Shown: piece by piece, positions 25,350-38,345 of the stretch
How the letters are laid out: each line of letters starts with the position of its first letter
Position numbering within the stretch: the first letter of the stretch is position 1
Assembly (NCBI RefSeq): GCF_000208865.1
Contig: NC_018395.1
Span: 2,015,920 to 2,079,919 of the forward strand
Direction of reading: 5' to 3'
From: Neospora caninum Liverpool
Taxonomy: Eukaryota; Apicomplexa; Conoidasida; Eucoccidiorida; Sarcocystidae
DNA length: 64,000 nt
Notes under the pieces: generated by a model
Databases searched by the model: none
What the model saw: only the letters and a program-made list of their open reading frames with translations
Told to the model about the DNA's origin: nothing
Position numbers and translations under genes: made by a program

Positions 25350-25821
25350 GATGTCAAGGTATGTAGTAGGCATATGTCATCCAGGTACAGAATGCGCTTT
25401 TTACGATCGGTTGGGGATTGAAGAGGAAGTTGTTGATCTGCTGGGGGAGGACCGCTCTAGATCCGGCCAGCAGCTCCTATTTGCGGAAAGAGAATTCGGA
25501 AAGGAGCTGGGCTGCAAGAACATAACGAAGGAAACGCAGATGGGATCCACCGACGTCTCTTGTTATGCCGACCACAATACCAGCGATGAATCGCCAGGCG
25601 ATTACTATCGGCGTAAAACCTCTCGCTTTGTGGCTTGCGTTCAACTGGGCAATTCTACATCACCTACCCACTCACAGATACATCCATGGTATATCTGCGC
25701 AGGTATACTTCTGTGCTGTACTCTCAACTAGGAGGATACCAAGCTACCGTGCGAAATAAGCCAAAAGGACAATTCAGCACGTTGCCTATAAAGGTACAGA
25801 TCGTCGACAGCATACCTATAT

Positions 25822-27408
25822 TTATGCCTGAGAGCAGGCTCCCTCCTGCTCACTAGATCCACTATATCTTTTCTCTGCTTTTGCTTCGTCAGGAATGTCA
25901 CAGATCTCGCCCAAGCTTGGACAAGAAGTGGACCCATTCTCATCGGAAGCGCCAGTGTCTGTGTCACGCCCTCCCACTGCAGTGGAGAGCATCCATGCCC
26001 ATGTCGCGTCCTCATTGGTGATCGTGCTGGGGCGGCGACATGAGCCAGGGAATTCGCACTTGATGGCGCCGTTGGGGTCTTCTTGGATTCCGAAATCTCT
26101 CTTTGCCACTTCACCGACGATTTCCCCATATCTGAAGCCAAGATAACTCTTAAGTTTTTTGCCTTTCCATGCCTTCTGCAATGTGAAAGGTACACAGCCT
26201 CCGAGGTAAAAGGCGAGCCCAGAGTCGAAGCAGAGAGAACCCTTCATGGTGGTTCTCTCAAAATCGCAGGGACAGTCTTCTTCCGGGGAAAAGGAAACTC
26301 CGTCGCCATTGCTGCCTAAGGGGTTCTCTGGAGTTCGTTGCTTCATCCCAAGCACGAACGCCTGAGAATCTTCGGCAGCGGGAACGTTATCACAGTGCTG
26401 TTCACGCACAGACGCGATGCCGCCCGCGAGTGGACAGGGGAAATCAGACGTCACCACGGGCCTCGAAACGCCCAGGCATGTTTGGATATCTCCGTCAACT
26501 GAAATCCACATTCCCACGCGATCTGCAAACGGCCCAAAAAGCTCATCAACGCGAACAGCGCCTTGCCCTATCTTCACCGCTAAATCACATACGCCAAAGC
26601 TTATTGTCTGGGATACCACAGAATCACGCTTGTAGTCAGGGTGTGCAGCTAGGTAAGCTCGGAAGAAGGACGCATTTGTCGGAAGAATGCCTTGCGATCG
26701 ATGACGAATAAAATCGAAAAACTCCAAAAGTTGTGCAGTGGCGTAGGGCGAGCTACTAGGCAGCTTTCGCTCCATGTAGTTTAGACACGCCGGAACAAGG
26801 GCGACAGTAGGTGTTTGGCGTCCGGGTGCCATGGGAACGCCAAAGAGAATTTCGTGGAGGTAGAACTCTCCAAAGGAGCGATCGGAAGAAGCCGATCTGA
26901 TGTCTTTACGGAACCAAAACTTCTGCGTCATGATCGAATTGATTTGACTCGAACGCCGCATGTTCTCCTCGTTCAAGGACATGGGAATATACAAGTCGAA
27001 ACGCTCCTCTAGAAGAACCTGTAGTGAAACCAAAAACGCAGCAACTTACGATACGACGTCTCTATCACTGCGACAACCCACGTAAAACACACACACGGGG
27101 GGTATATCTATACTTACAGATATGACGCTCCGACAACCGACTATATGCACGGAATACTGTTGCCTATATGTACGGAATACTGTTGTACTGGACTCAGACA
27201 TCAGGCACACGAGTTCCGGCCCAGACACGATGGCTGCGGCTGCATTTCGTCAAAACAACCCGCTCTCGTTCAGGTGCCTGCGTGCCTTCGAAATGCTTTA
27301 CTGCTGCATATCCCCGCCGGAACACTACAGGCTCGGTTGCCGCTGAATCGCCACCGGTAGATAATGCACCATTCCACACACAGTATACATGCATGATGAC
27401 ATCACTCT

Positions 27409-27446
<38 letters not shown>

Positions 27447-30400
27447 GTAGGCATGTGTATTTGCATGTGCGTTACACCAGTGTTGGTTCTTTTACATGAA
27501 CGGCTACATGTAGGCAACCACTCTCGCATTTTTCGCATTTGCACATTGAAGCTTTGGTTCCATTCTCGAGACCTCGATACCTGTACAAGGACCGTGATGA
27601 GCGCAATGCATGCAGCATTTTCAAAGTCCGTTAGCTGGATCTCGGGTGTGCGGAACTCGACCCTCCAACACTCGATGGCGTGTCCACTTGGCCCACTCTT
27701 GTCGTGTGTCTGTACAGTTGCGCAGAGATTTTCCTCTCCCTCGTTTCTCAGCTGCCGCCCGTCTCCCGTCTGCATAACTTGGCTTTGCGTGCCGTCTTCG
27801 TTTGCCCCCGAATTCGGGTTTTGTCCCCAAGCTTGTTGGAGTTGTTTTTTGAAAGACGGCGGCGGTTTGAATCGAACGGAATTCCAGTTTGTGGACTGAA
27901 GGTTCTCGAAGTCCGCTGTCGTTTGATACCTCTCGTCATAGACATCCCGTCCCCAGTCGACCTGGGCCTCGGCCTCGAGGCGCCGCACTGCCTCTTCGTC
28001 TTCTTCCGAACACTCCACAACCTTGTCTCGAAAGATCACCAACGGGTCCCGTACAAACAAAAACGCGACGTGGCGAGCGAGGATAGGATCAACTCCGCCT
28101 GCAATTAAGGCCGCATACGCCCGCGGGTCGGCGGGAGCGGGAACATCGTTGTAGAAGTCGATGTTCTGTTGAGGCATGCGAAGAAAAGAGCGGGACAGCC
28201 ATGCGAAAAGTCAGCAACGGTCGCCAAAAGACCCAGTTCTTTTTTAACCGCCTCTCCGTTGCACCGAAGAGGACTCTTTAAAGACACGACTCTCGATAGA
28301 ACGCCTTTACATATCTATGCATGCAGGCTGCGAATGGTTTGCATATCGTAAGTAGGTCCCACAAAAAGGATCAAGACTGCAGAACGCCTCAGAAAACATC
28401 GTCGGTTCTGAGCGCGACGTGAACGTGTGCAACGCCCCTATTTCTCTGCGCCGCCGAGGAGCCCCGACCTCGCTGAGGGGCTCGGTCACTGGCATTTGAC
28501 TCAAGCCCGGTTCGCGTCTTCCCGGAGTTCCTGCATACGACTCCCCGACAACGTGACGCTTACATCTCGTAAAGGAGCATGGTCACCTATATACAGCGAG
28601 AACGCGCCGTAGCGAGACTTGGGCAAAGTCTTGAATTCCTCCTCGGTGCGGCAATCGACAGCGCCGGCAATCGTCGCCCAACGCGTGTCTGTCGCCGCGA
28701 CCAGCCCCCGAAGGAACGGCGTGGCCGCAGTCAGCTGGAAGGCATTCCGACACAGAGAGAGTCTCCCGCACGTTGCCAAACCTAACCAGATAACAACCTT
28801 CTAACACCGAACGCGAGAGAAGACGCGTACAGTCGAATCCTCCCAAGGAGCGGGTTTGACATCCCAGAGCCTCGAGAGCTGACAGACCCGTGAATCTACG
28901 GTCACATACATACAGGGAGAGTGGTAGGCCTAGGATGCATGCGATGACGCCGCTGATGAAGGTTTTCCAGCAGTTCAGGAGGCATACTGCGTCGGGTTAC
29001 TCTGAAAACACGGTTCCCTGTGTCGACTGTACCTACGCAAAAGAGCATCTCTTTCCAGGAGAATTCTGGTACCAGTGCGCTCCTGAAACGCGAACGCGCC
29101 AGCGTATTTCTAGAAAGGATTCCCCCCCTCTGGAAGCGGCACGCATTCTCAGAAGCGCCGCTGGCTTACCGAGAGCCACAAAGGAGCAAGGACACCCAAC
29201 TGATCATACAGGTATCGTGCATCGGAAAGGGAGGGACAGCCGAAAGTCGCTTGCACACAGTGCATGCCCATGCCGAAGGCCATGTGGTCCATGTAGATCG
29301 ATCGCCCGTCATGCAGAGCCTTTCCCTCCATCATGAGTTGCCGCCGCAACTCCTCCTCTGAACGCAAAGGAGCGAGAAGCCGCAGTGTGGAAGGCGAAGA
29401 TACCTCTGAAGAAGACGAATCCCCAGAGAAAGGCCCATCCTCTCTTGCGCCGACGGTCTCTCGCGATTCAAATACTAAGACACACTTCACTCTCCATACA
29501 TCCACAGATTTACATGCACTGTAAATCCACAAATATCTATACATATATATATATATATATATTTATATTTGCGTGTTCATACGTATGTCCGATATGCATT
29601 TCTGCATGGATGAATAGATTCATAGAGATTCGACTGAGATGCACAGGAGAGAGGTGTTTCGTCGCGAGGCGCCGTTTCCCGTGCCAAGCAGCTTTACCTT
29701 GTGGCATCTCCGCCTCGGCTGAATCGCCAGTAGGCGCGCCACTCCTGCTTGCTCCTTCCGCACCAGGAAATGTGCAGACATCTTGAAACAGCGGAACAGT
29801 AATGTCGACCTTTTTGCCTCGCCGCCTAAAACACGAAACCGGAACACGCAACGCAGAGGGATCAGTCCAGCTGCGGGCATCAATATGAGCATGTCCACCC
29901 TCGTAGCTCGGCTCTCACAGGAGAACACGGCGGCGCGCAGCGCACGCTGACAGGATCGCCACACACGCGTTCAGGCAATGAAGACACGTCTTCTCGGCAA
30001 CAGAGAGCGGCGCCACAGAGGTGTTGCCAGAGACAGCGGTCCAGGCAAAAGCGTTGAGAAATGCACGACCAGCAGGACGATGTCTCTGCGTGTGCATATG
30101 CGTGTGTCGACAGTTGTGCTTGCATTGGCACATGTGCATGCATCGTGCCGGCTGTGCCAACGCGCCTGGAAGTGCCAAAGGCCGCATTCCCGCTAGATGC
30201 GTTCGGTCTGTGGCTTCAGAACGCACTCGCGGATGTTCGCAGTGAGGGTGCGGAACCGCGGGTGCTTTTGAATGACTCCGTCGCCGACAAAAATGCTCCT
30301 GCTGCAGCCGCGAAGAGGATCAGGAACGGCGGGGGGCGAGGCGAAGTCTCCAGGGGAAAGTGTAGGTACAGCGGAGACCGCAGCGCGCCGATTCGGTTGT

Positions 30401-32434
30401 GATCCCCGTTTTCCCGATCCCGCTCGGCTCGGCTCGTCGCACGAAGCGTTCGGCTTTTCTGCAGAGCCGGGCCTTGCAAGGTCCGAGACGAGTGCACCCA
30501 TCGTGGGAAAACTCGTCAGCGAGACCACGTGGCAGCCTGGTGGCATAACAGCCTGCGAAGCCAGAAGGTACACGGGGCAAACCGTGGCGACGAAGACGCA
30601 TGCACGAAAAAGGCTCTGTCCACCCAGCGCAGCCGCCTCTCGCAGACCAGCGGGTTTCGGGTACGGGAGAAAAACGCGGAAGACCGCAAGAAGCTGGCCC
30701 TTTCAGACGCCAAGCCGGAGTCTATGCTCAAGCGTTTACCCACGTCAGGCCTGTCCGGCGGTTGTAGTTGACGAGTACTCATACGCCCAGGATCCGTGGA
30801 GGGACGGTCTCTCACATCGAGGTACAAACCAGCCCGATTCTCGATGAAAAACCGTGGGGGTTGTCTCTCATAGACGCATACGCAACGCATGCGCAACGCC
30901 TATACACAAATGTGGTTCCATATTTACACACGCATGTGCCGCGCCGCGGTGGATGTCCCGTGTTTCAGCGGCGGGTCTGTCAAGTGCGCCGGCTGTACAA
31001 ACACGAGCGCAGAGTTTGAGCGCACCTGGATCTTTTTTCGTCGGATCTGCATGGAGGGAAGGAGGTAGAAGAGCGAATCCAAGTCCAGACGAAACGCTTG
31101 TCCCGGGATGGCTTCAACCATGTGCCGCCCATACTCGGGGTGCCATCCACTGATCTGCCACGCCGGTGCGCCGGAGCTGCTGCGCGGCTCTCCTTCGCTG
31201 TCTTTCTGGCTCGAACGCGCAGAGGAAGACGCGAAGGCGGCGCCACAAGGAGAGAACGAAGTGCAGCGGCCCGGGCCGTTATCCACAGAAGTCAGGTTGT
31301 GCAACAGCGACTGCGCAGGCGGAGTCAACACGCGACGCCACGTCGGCGGCGGCTCACACGAAAGGGCCTGCGACAGCAAAGCTTCTCTTGGCCGGAGTTC
31401 GTCCAACACGCCTAGTGGGAAAACCAGAGGAGAACGGAGAAGCGACACATTCTGGGACGCCTCCCAGAACAGCTCCAGAGACATACATGTAAATATATAT
31501 ATATATATATAGGGAGCGAGAGACGTCCACAGAATTATGCAGACTACACATTCAAGATAAAAAAGTATTTATATGCATTTATATATATGCAACAAACGGA
31601 AGTCCGCATACCTACATAGAGACGTATAGGTAACGCATGCATATTTATTTTATATACACATTATATAGAAAGTTTGAGGGGCTTAGGGAAAACGAACCAC
31701 GTTGTGAGACGACCTCAGCGCTCCTCTAGGCGGCTTGCGTGGCACCGCGTAATCCACAGGTTGCTGAAAAAGGAACTTGTTCGAGATGGTGTGCCGAGGC
31801 AGGCGTGAAACGAATGTATTGTTTTCAACTCGTAAGAGCCTCCAGCAGGACGTACACTCGGCGGCTAACAGAAGCCGTGGAATTTGGGCGTCATAATCCA
31901 GTTTGACGAGGCAGAACTCTGTGGACACGAGTCACACGGAGACACGTGCGAAGACTGTTCTCCGTGCATTCGAAAAAGTTGGGGAGTGTTTCGCGCTGTC
32001 CCCGAAAGGTTCTGTGTCCCTCAGAACGTTTGCCACGCGAATGCTTTCGGAAGGGCTACCGCACAGGCAGGAATGCCGGAGAAAGCGAAAGACCCAGAAA
32101 GGCTGCGATGAGGATCCGTGGCGATGGGTCGCCGCTTCCGGACGGGAACCCCCCGGGAGCGCACGCATCGTCTAGCCAAGACACAATTCTGGCATTCGCA
32201 GCCGAGAAGCGAACGGAACACTTGCGGCGCCAGGACAGCCGGCGTGACGGGCGACTCCGAGGACACGCACTGACCTAGTTCGTCGCCCCAACAGAGAGTG
32301 GCGCGGTCACATTGGTTGTCTTTGAAGTGGCGAAACAGCTTCAAGAATTCGCGGACGCCTCTCCGTTTCACTGTCGCTCTGTATCTATCCGAGGCTCTCC
32401 AGGCCAGCGGCGCGCCTTCCTCCAAGAACCCCAT
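25822..32434 (-). CDS. GCLC: Glutamate-cysteine ligase catalytic subunit (gamma-glutamylcysteine synthetase)
   Basis: First and rate-limiting step of glutathione synthesis: ATP-dependent joining of glutamate and cysteine. Nine exons (32434-32275, 31918-31856, 31411-31026, 30552-30227, 29825-29698, 29405-29170, 28734-28564, 28165-27581, 27018-25822) are all in phase and total 1,083 aa. Animal/fungal GCLC motifs appear in order: MGFLEEGAPLAW at the start, WGDELEFCLVKLDYD, WHPEYGRHMVEAIPGQ, VSLTSFPTMG, HPRFRTLTANIRERRGKKV, SIYMDHMAFGMGMHCVQATF, ARYLYDQL, LTAATPFLRG, ILARHVAFLFVRDP, NLQSTNWNSVRFKPPP, WRVEFRTPEIQLTDFENAA, SLNEENM and FWFRKDI. The protein is far longer than the roughly 640 aa of animal enzymes because of Ser/Gly/acidic insertions and a long tail. 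A strong acceptor at 32486 just upstream of the start implies a 5' UTR intron or a further N-terminal exon. Confidence 0.95.
27411..27445. repeat. (AT)n microsatellite in an intron
   Basis: About 17 AT units inside the last intron (27580-27019) of the glutamate-cysteine ligase gene. Confidence 0.95.
29543..29562. repeat. (AT)n microsatellite in an intron
   Basis: About 10 AT units inside the intron 29697-29406 of the glutamate-cysteine ligase gene. Confidence 0.95.
31493..31511. repeat. (AT)n microsatellite in an intron
   Basis: About 9 AT units inside the intron 31855-31412 of the glutamate-cysteine ligase gene. Confidence 0.95.
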
Positions 32435-35210
32435 TCTCAGTTGTTTTAGATCTTGAATGTCTTTGTCTCGACCCAGAAGAAGCGGCTGGCAGGGAAAAAA
32501 GGGGAAAAAGAAGATCAAACTGGGTGCGGGGCCAAAACGGGCAAAGCGGAGAAGGGGGGCAAAGCAGAGAAGGGCGAAGAGAGTGGGGACGCGAGAGGAG
32601 CCGAGAAGCCCGCAGCGCAGACGCGAGTGTTCAGATTTCGCCTCAGCTCGCAAACGAAGTTGCAGTTGCTGCGCTGCGAGGAGACTCCGTCAGGTCAGAC
32701 AGGCCACGCGAGTGTGCTGCTGATGCGATGAGAGAGTTTTTCCCTGGTATGCCAAGCCAGTTTTTTCCCTTCGTTCCCGCTGTTACTGACAACTGAGGAG
32801 AGCCAAGAGGGAAGAGGCACCAGTAGCCAAGACGTCGATAGGGACTACTCACAAACAGAAGCCGAGAAATGTGTCAAAAAACGTGCCTTCCAGGACCCGA
32901 CCAAGATATATATATATATATATATCGTAAAACTTCACTAGATGCATATACTACACACACATATGGCCTGAAATTGAAATCGAGTACGAACGCACGCGCG
33001 AGCGAGTGCACAGAAAGGGATATATGCGTGCACAGAGCGCGCGAACGAGTGTACAGAAATGGATACGGTCATGTAGAGAGCTAGATACAATAAGGTGGGA
33101 ACTGAGACAAGACCGGGAGAAGCTTCGACGGCCAAGTCTTGGCGAAGCCCCTTGAGATGCCACGGACGCTTCACCTGAGCGTACGACTGGAAGCGGCGGG
33201 TGCTGCGTCGGCAGAACGGACTTTGTATCAAGGAATACGGGAGCCGCACACACTCCAGAGAGACAACAGCACAGAAATTCCGTCAAAAAGAAGCCAAGGA
33301 GAGAAGAATCGAAACCAGGAACGTTTGCGCGAAATCGGCGCCACCGTGCCTTGTCTCTTCCGGCTGCCGACTAAAAACCGCGGAGGAAAACGACAGGAGA
33401 AGCATCCGACCATCAAGCCTCCCACTGTTTCTGTTTCGATTTTTCCTAAGGCGCGACAACCCTTGAGAAAAGAACACAAATGTGCTACGAACGCGATAGC
33501 ACGCTTCATTCACTTGTCTGAATCTTTATTGAAGAACGAGTCAAAAGCACACACCCGCGAACAGACAGAAAACCTGGTGTTCCGATGGTTCCTCAACTCA
33601 GGCCTCACTCGCTCTACAGACGGTCAAAAGTTTGAAAATAAGTCAATGCCGACCTAACCTTTGGGACCGGAGGTCCCCTCTCGTTTTCCGCTTCGCAGGC
33701 AGAACGCGAGAGCACACGCAATGGCGGCAGCGAAACACGCGCAAGAGCTGTGTGCTTTCTCTACGCTTCATTTGATGCCAAAAGACACGAACCAAAGTAC
33801 GGCACTGTATAGTCCACCTCTGTGTAGGACGGAAAAGACCGTCGCACGAACTCCCAACTTTTCTGGTCTTCGTGCTTTGGTCTTTTGGAGAATGGGGAGA
33901 GAGAGCTAGCGCCGAGTCACCCGCTAGCGCGAAAGCGCTTTGTCTTTCGCCCTGCACATGCGACATCCCGCACTCGACCGGGAAATGCAACTGAAAGGAG
34001 ACGACAGGAAACGGAGTTTGCCCCGCATTAGCAAAACGCGCGTTTCTCCTTCTTCTGGGCGCCACAGACTGACTTTGTCTTTGAGTCCTCTGCTTAAAAC
34101 CTCTTTGTGAAGTCTGACGAGGGAGCGCTCGCTCAGCCCACGCACCGCGTTTGCTGGAAGCCCCGGCACGGCGTGTCGCCAAGTTTCTTCGCGTTTTCCC
34201 GAGGCGTTTCCCCCCCTTATTTAATCGGAAACGCAGTGTATTTGCCTTCGAATGCCTCCAAAGGTTCGCGAAGGCGGCATGGTCACCAGGTTTGCCCCGG
34301 GTTTTCCGTCGAGGACGGCACCACAGAACAGAACACACCGTCCACCGTCGGGACGGTCGCAAAACGGCCAGTCAGCGAGCAGTCGTTTTCGGTGGGGGAG
34401 GGAAACCGCAATACCGTATTGGTAAGGCAGCGAAAAAAGGTGGCGACAAGGCGAGAGTCGCCCCCGTCCAAGGATGAGACGCCTACCGACACAAGGAGCA
34501 AGACACTTTCAAGAGTTCTCTCTCTTTTTTTCCCCACTAGGAACGTGCCTTTCTTCAGTGTGTGTGTGTGTGTAGTGAGCACGCGTGCGAGACATCGACT
34601 CCCTCCACGGTGTCTCACACTGTCACATGCATGTTAGTAACACACACGCACATTCCTGACGGTGCCTTCCGCATAAAAGATATTGTTCTAACACCCCAGG
34701 AATCTTTGTTAATGCACGAACAGCGTTGTTGACGCGCGGGCAGCTTACCCTCTGCCGACGGGGGACTGCTTTCTGTGAGTTTCCGAGAGGCAGATGCTTC
34801 GGTTGTGAGGTACACGACATCAAAGCCTTCGGTGGCGTTATCTCTCTCCCTGCGTCGTGGTCACCGCATCTTCCTCCTGTTTTTCCTTGGAAGACTGCAC
34901 TTGCATTTCTTTGCGCAAATCTCTGGATTAGGAGGCGGCTTCTGCGTGTCACGCGCGTTGCCGTGCCACAGCCCTTCCCGTTTGTCCAAGGCGTGCTGAA
35001 GGTTTGCGGGTGAGGTTCGTCTCTTTTTTCTTTTCCCCGAAGCGATCTCGTCTGTTTTCTCGAAGCGACACTGCATTTTCCCAATTCTCCTACAAGTGAA
35101 AATTCTCGGGTTGGATCCGCGTAGCCAGGGCGCCCGCCGCTCGTGTCGTCTGCGTGCCGAGTCCGGCCTCTGTTTTCATTGGTTTTCCTGCAGACTCAAA
35201 AGCCAGCGCC
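32435..35210. other. Spacer between divergent genes
   Basis: Lies between the glutamate-cysteine ligase (-) and the patatin-like gene (+), so it should hold both promoters. A strong minus-strand acceptor (ttttttccctgccag, exon from 32485 down) and a plus-strand acceptor (ggttttcctgcag, exon from 35194) suggest 5' UTR introns on both sides. Arg/Ser-rich open frames, including one at 33643-34362 on the minus strand, have no motifs and are not called. Confidence 0.5.
32906..32925. repeat. (AT)n microsatellite
   Basis: About 10 TA units upstream of the glutamate-cysteine ligase start, possibly inside its 5' intron. Confidence 0.95.
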
Positions 35211-38028
35211 ATGAAAGGGAGACGCGCGAGGCTGTATTTTTCCTTTTCTCTTTTCCTTTCCCTGCTGCTGGCATTTTGCCTTCTCGAATCGTGCGTTAGT
35301 GTCGCCGACAGCGCAGGCGAGGAGTCCGCCCCGCTCGCCTCGGGAGAAGCCGGGGAAGAAGCGAGTGCGGACGAAACAGACGAAATCAGTTTGGGGGACG
35401 AAGAAGACGAAGACGACGATGACGACGATGACGACGATGCCGATGAGAATGAGAACGTCGACCTTTCTTCGCTCTTTGGCTCTTTCGGCGGCGGCGCAGG
35501 TTTGGGCGGCGGCCTCGACAACTTGCAAGGCCTGTCAGGGCTTTTCGACAACCTCGGTTCAGCAGGCGGCAGTGGCGATCCTAACCTCGGCAATCTGGCA
35601 AACTTGCTTCCTGCTCTGGGGAAGATTGGCAACGCGAGCGGCGAGGAGAAAGAGGACTTCGCAGAGCTGCTGAACAAGGCCGCCGCGCAGCAGAACTCGG
35701 GAACCAACCAGGTGTCTCCGGATTTCGTGAACCAAATCTTCTCGATGATCTCGAAAAACAACACTGCACTCAACGACATCATGACAGAATTCATGCAGGA
35801 TCCGTACATGGACGTCAAAGAGATCGAACGGCCGACAATCGATCCGCAGGTTTTCGCGAACGCACCGCCCGACACGGCAGTCAGCACGAACAAAGACGGC
35901 GAGGCAGCCGAGAGTTCCACCGCAGAGACTCCGAAGACGCCCGCAGCGACGGGTCCCCCAGAGATCGTGCTGTCCAAAATCAAAGACTTCGTGAAGAAGC
36001 CTGGAGACAGCGAGGCGGAAGGGGCGGCAACTGCTGACCCATTCGCCGAGACGAACGAAGACGGAGCAGTCTGCCGTCTCCTCGTTCTCTCCGGAGGAGG
36101 CGCAAGGTCTGCGTTCCAGGCAGGCGCCGTCGTGGGACTCGCCGAACAGTACAAGGCGCAGGGACGCGAGCTGAAGTGGGATGTCGTCGCCGGCGTTGGG
36201 TTCGGGGGCGTACAGGCAGCCTTCGGCCTTCCCTTCAAACCGGGTAAGGGAGACACGGCGGAAATGAAAAGGAACGAGCAGACTCAACGGGGCAGGAACC
36301 GACCCGAGTCTCTCTCGAGACAACGATCTGGCTGTCGGCCTCCAACCCTAAACGGCTCGCGCTCGCGCAAATCGAGGAAAAGTGCGGGATCGCGGATCTT
36401 TTGTACACAGACGCTTTGTACTTACAATCTTTATAATGCAGGGACTGCCTATCGGTTGGTCCAGAGTATCTGAGCCCACCACGAATGCACCGGGTTGAAT
36501 CGTACAGGGTTGACCTGCGGGCGCGTTTCAGTCTCCCAGGCAGAGCCCCCATCGCGTAGCACTTCTGCATGTGCAGGCCTCATCCTGTGCCTGTCCACAG
36601 GCAGGGAGGAGACAGCTCGAGCCGTAGTCGGAGGCATTTATCCGTAGTCGAGAGGTGACGCCGCTCGATCTGTTTCTGCGGGAGCGCAGTGCCTCGACCT
36701 CTGGCGTAGAGACGTTGTCCAAGACCGGGGAACACTGGGAAATTGCTCCAGTCGGCAGCGCGTTTCCGGATTATCCCAGAGCATCCGTTTGTGCATGCAC
36801 ACATCCATACCTGCATATATATATATATATATATATGTATATAACGTATACACACTTGGGTGGACAAACTGGAGGGGCTCGTGAGTGCAACAGGCACGGT
36901 ATCCCCGGCGTTTTGCGCGTGCGTAGTTCTTTGTGCGCAGTCAACGCGCTGTGACTTGTTTCACCCTGCATGTGCACATCTCTGCGTTTTGCATGCACTT
37001 GAGCAGTATGCAGAGAGGTATGCGACTGCTGGGGTGTATCTTCAGGACAGAACGGAGAGCTGGACTACGGCCAGAGCCTCTGGAGGTTTTGGCAGGGGTT
37101 GAAGGAGGAGGACTTCATGCGGTGCGAGAACGGGATGAAGGATTTGATGGACATTCGCGCGACGATGAAGTGGATCCAGAAGTCTCAAAAGTACGCGACG
37201 AACGTGGCGAAGATGTTGAAGGTTCCCCTTCCGCACTCGTGCGACACCGCGCGGCTCGCAGCCACGCTGAGGTCTCAGATTTCCCAGTTGGCGAAAAAAG
37301 AAGTCTCAGGCGACGCGTCCGATGCAGACGAACCGCGAGTTGCCGTCCTCACTGCGAGCAAGCTCGGAGGCGGCCGACACTCGTGGACGTTGCGCCCGTC
37401 GCACTTGGAGACGGATCAGTGCAAGACTGGCGACGCCGGCTCGGTGTGCACCGAGACGCAGGAGTCTCCAGAGGACGCCGCAGCCGCCGAGTCGCGCACG
37501 CCGCTCATGCTCGCCTTAGAAGGCACGACGGCGATCCCTGGGACTTTCCCGCCGATTCCGTTCAAGAACGCCACGGGGAAGCTCGAGGGTTTGATTGACG
37601 GAGCGGTGAACACGTTTCTGAACGTCCTGCCTGGGTTAAGTGCTTGCCAAGACAGAGTCAGACGTAGCCCGAAGAATCCCTTTTCCGACGAAGAGATCGC
37701 CGGGGGCAAGGGCGTTTCCGTCGACTTTATTCTTTCCGTCGAGGCTGACAAACCCAACACGGAGGGGACAATGACCGACGAAGACAGCGAAGCCGATGAC
37801 CTGTTCGACAACACCGGGGTACCCCTCGAGAACATTGCTCTCCTGAAGGAGAAATTCCCGGCCCTCACGATTCGCCACGTCTTGGCGCCAGAGGAATCCT
37901 ACGAGCTTGCCCACGACCTCATGGACCTACGCAGCATTCGAGCGCTGCTGGAACTCGGACGCGTCGCGGGCTGGGGCGCTCAACTGTTTGAGCCCGTGAA
38001 AGAAGACTCCGCGTCTGACGAGTCCTAA
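35211..38028 (+). CDS. Secreted patatin-fold protein with degenerate catalytic site
   Basis: Two exons, 35211-36243 and 37046-38028, join in phase (CCG G|gtaagg ... cttcag|GA) to 671 aa. Residues 1-33 form a signal peptide: basic start, then a long Leu/Phe core. An acidic run (DEEDEDDDDDDDDDADENEN) and a Gly/Leu/Asn-rich region follow. The patatin core begins near residue 288 (LLVLSGGGARSAFQAGAVVG), an oxyanion-loop motif with GGGARG changed to GGGARS at 295-300. The nucleophile elbow expected as GxSxG reads GVGFG at 328-332, so the serine is Gly330. The second half has LALEGTTAIPGTFPP and an IDGAV segment with Asp529 where DGG is usual. The fold assignment rests on this ordered set of motifs; loss of lipase activity is inferred. 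An acceptor at 35194 suggests a 5' UTR intron. Role unknown; possibly a secretory-organelle pseudoenzyme. Confidence 0.82.
36815..36836. repeat. (AT)n microsatellite in an intron
   Basis: About 11 AT units inside the single coding intron (36244-37045) of the patatin-fold gene. Confidence 0.95.
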
Positions 38029-38158
38029 ACAGACTCTCAAAGGCTAAAGCGGCGCGCGCCATACCTTCCAGGCGTGGGGTGAAACGCAAAAAGCCGCTGA
38101 CGTCGCCTTTTTGCTATCATGTACCTTTACACATATGCACACAAATATACACATCCAC

Positions 38159-38174
38159 ATATATATATATATAT
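38159..38174. repeat. (AT)n microsatellite
   Basis: Short AT run within a wider AT-rich tract downstream of the patatin-fold gene. Confidence 0.9.
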
Positions 38175-38326
38175 GTGTATATATAGAGATGCATATTTGT
38201 ATATGCACACTCGATGACATTTTCTGCACACACACATACGTATGTGTTGATAGGTTTCCACATCTGTAGGCACGTACCTTTCGAGGGGGATATGGGTGCA
38301 CACGAGTATTTCTACCCACTGCAGCA

Positions 38327-38345
38327 AATATATATATATATATAT
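38327..38345. repeat. (AT)n microsatellite
   Basis: About 9 TA units in the same spacer. Confidence 0.95.

Larger units (their letters stand above)
22353..25821. other. Gene-poor spacer of 3.5 kb
   Basis: AT-richer than neighbouring exons. It holds the promoter side of the acyl-CoA synthetase and the 3' side of the glutamate-cysteine ligase, a 52-bp direct repeat and a (TA)n tract. An open frame at about 24129-24884 (+) has no ATG start and no domain. An ATG-started frame at 25351-25731 (+) codes for 126 residues with no recognised motif. No gene is called. Confidence 0.5.

Noticed and set aside
33643..34362. Arg/Ser-rich 239-residue open frame on the minus strand
   Set aside because: No domain, no splice partner and biased composition expected from antisense of GC-rich DNA; it lies in the upstream region of two divergent genes.
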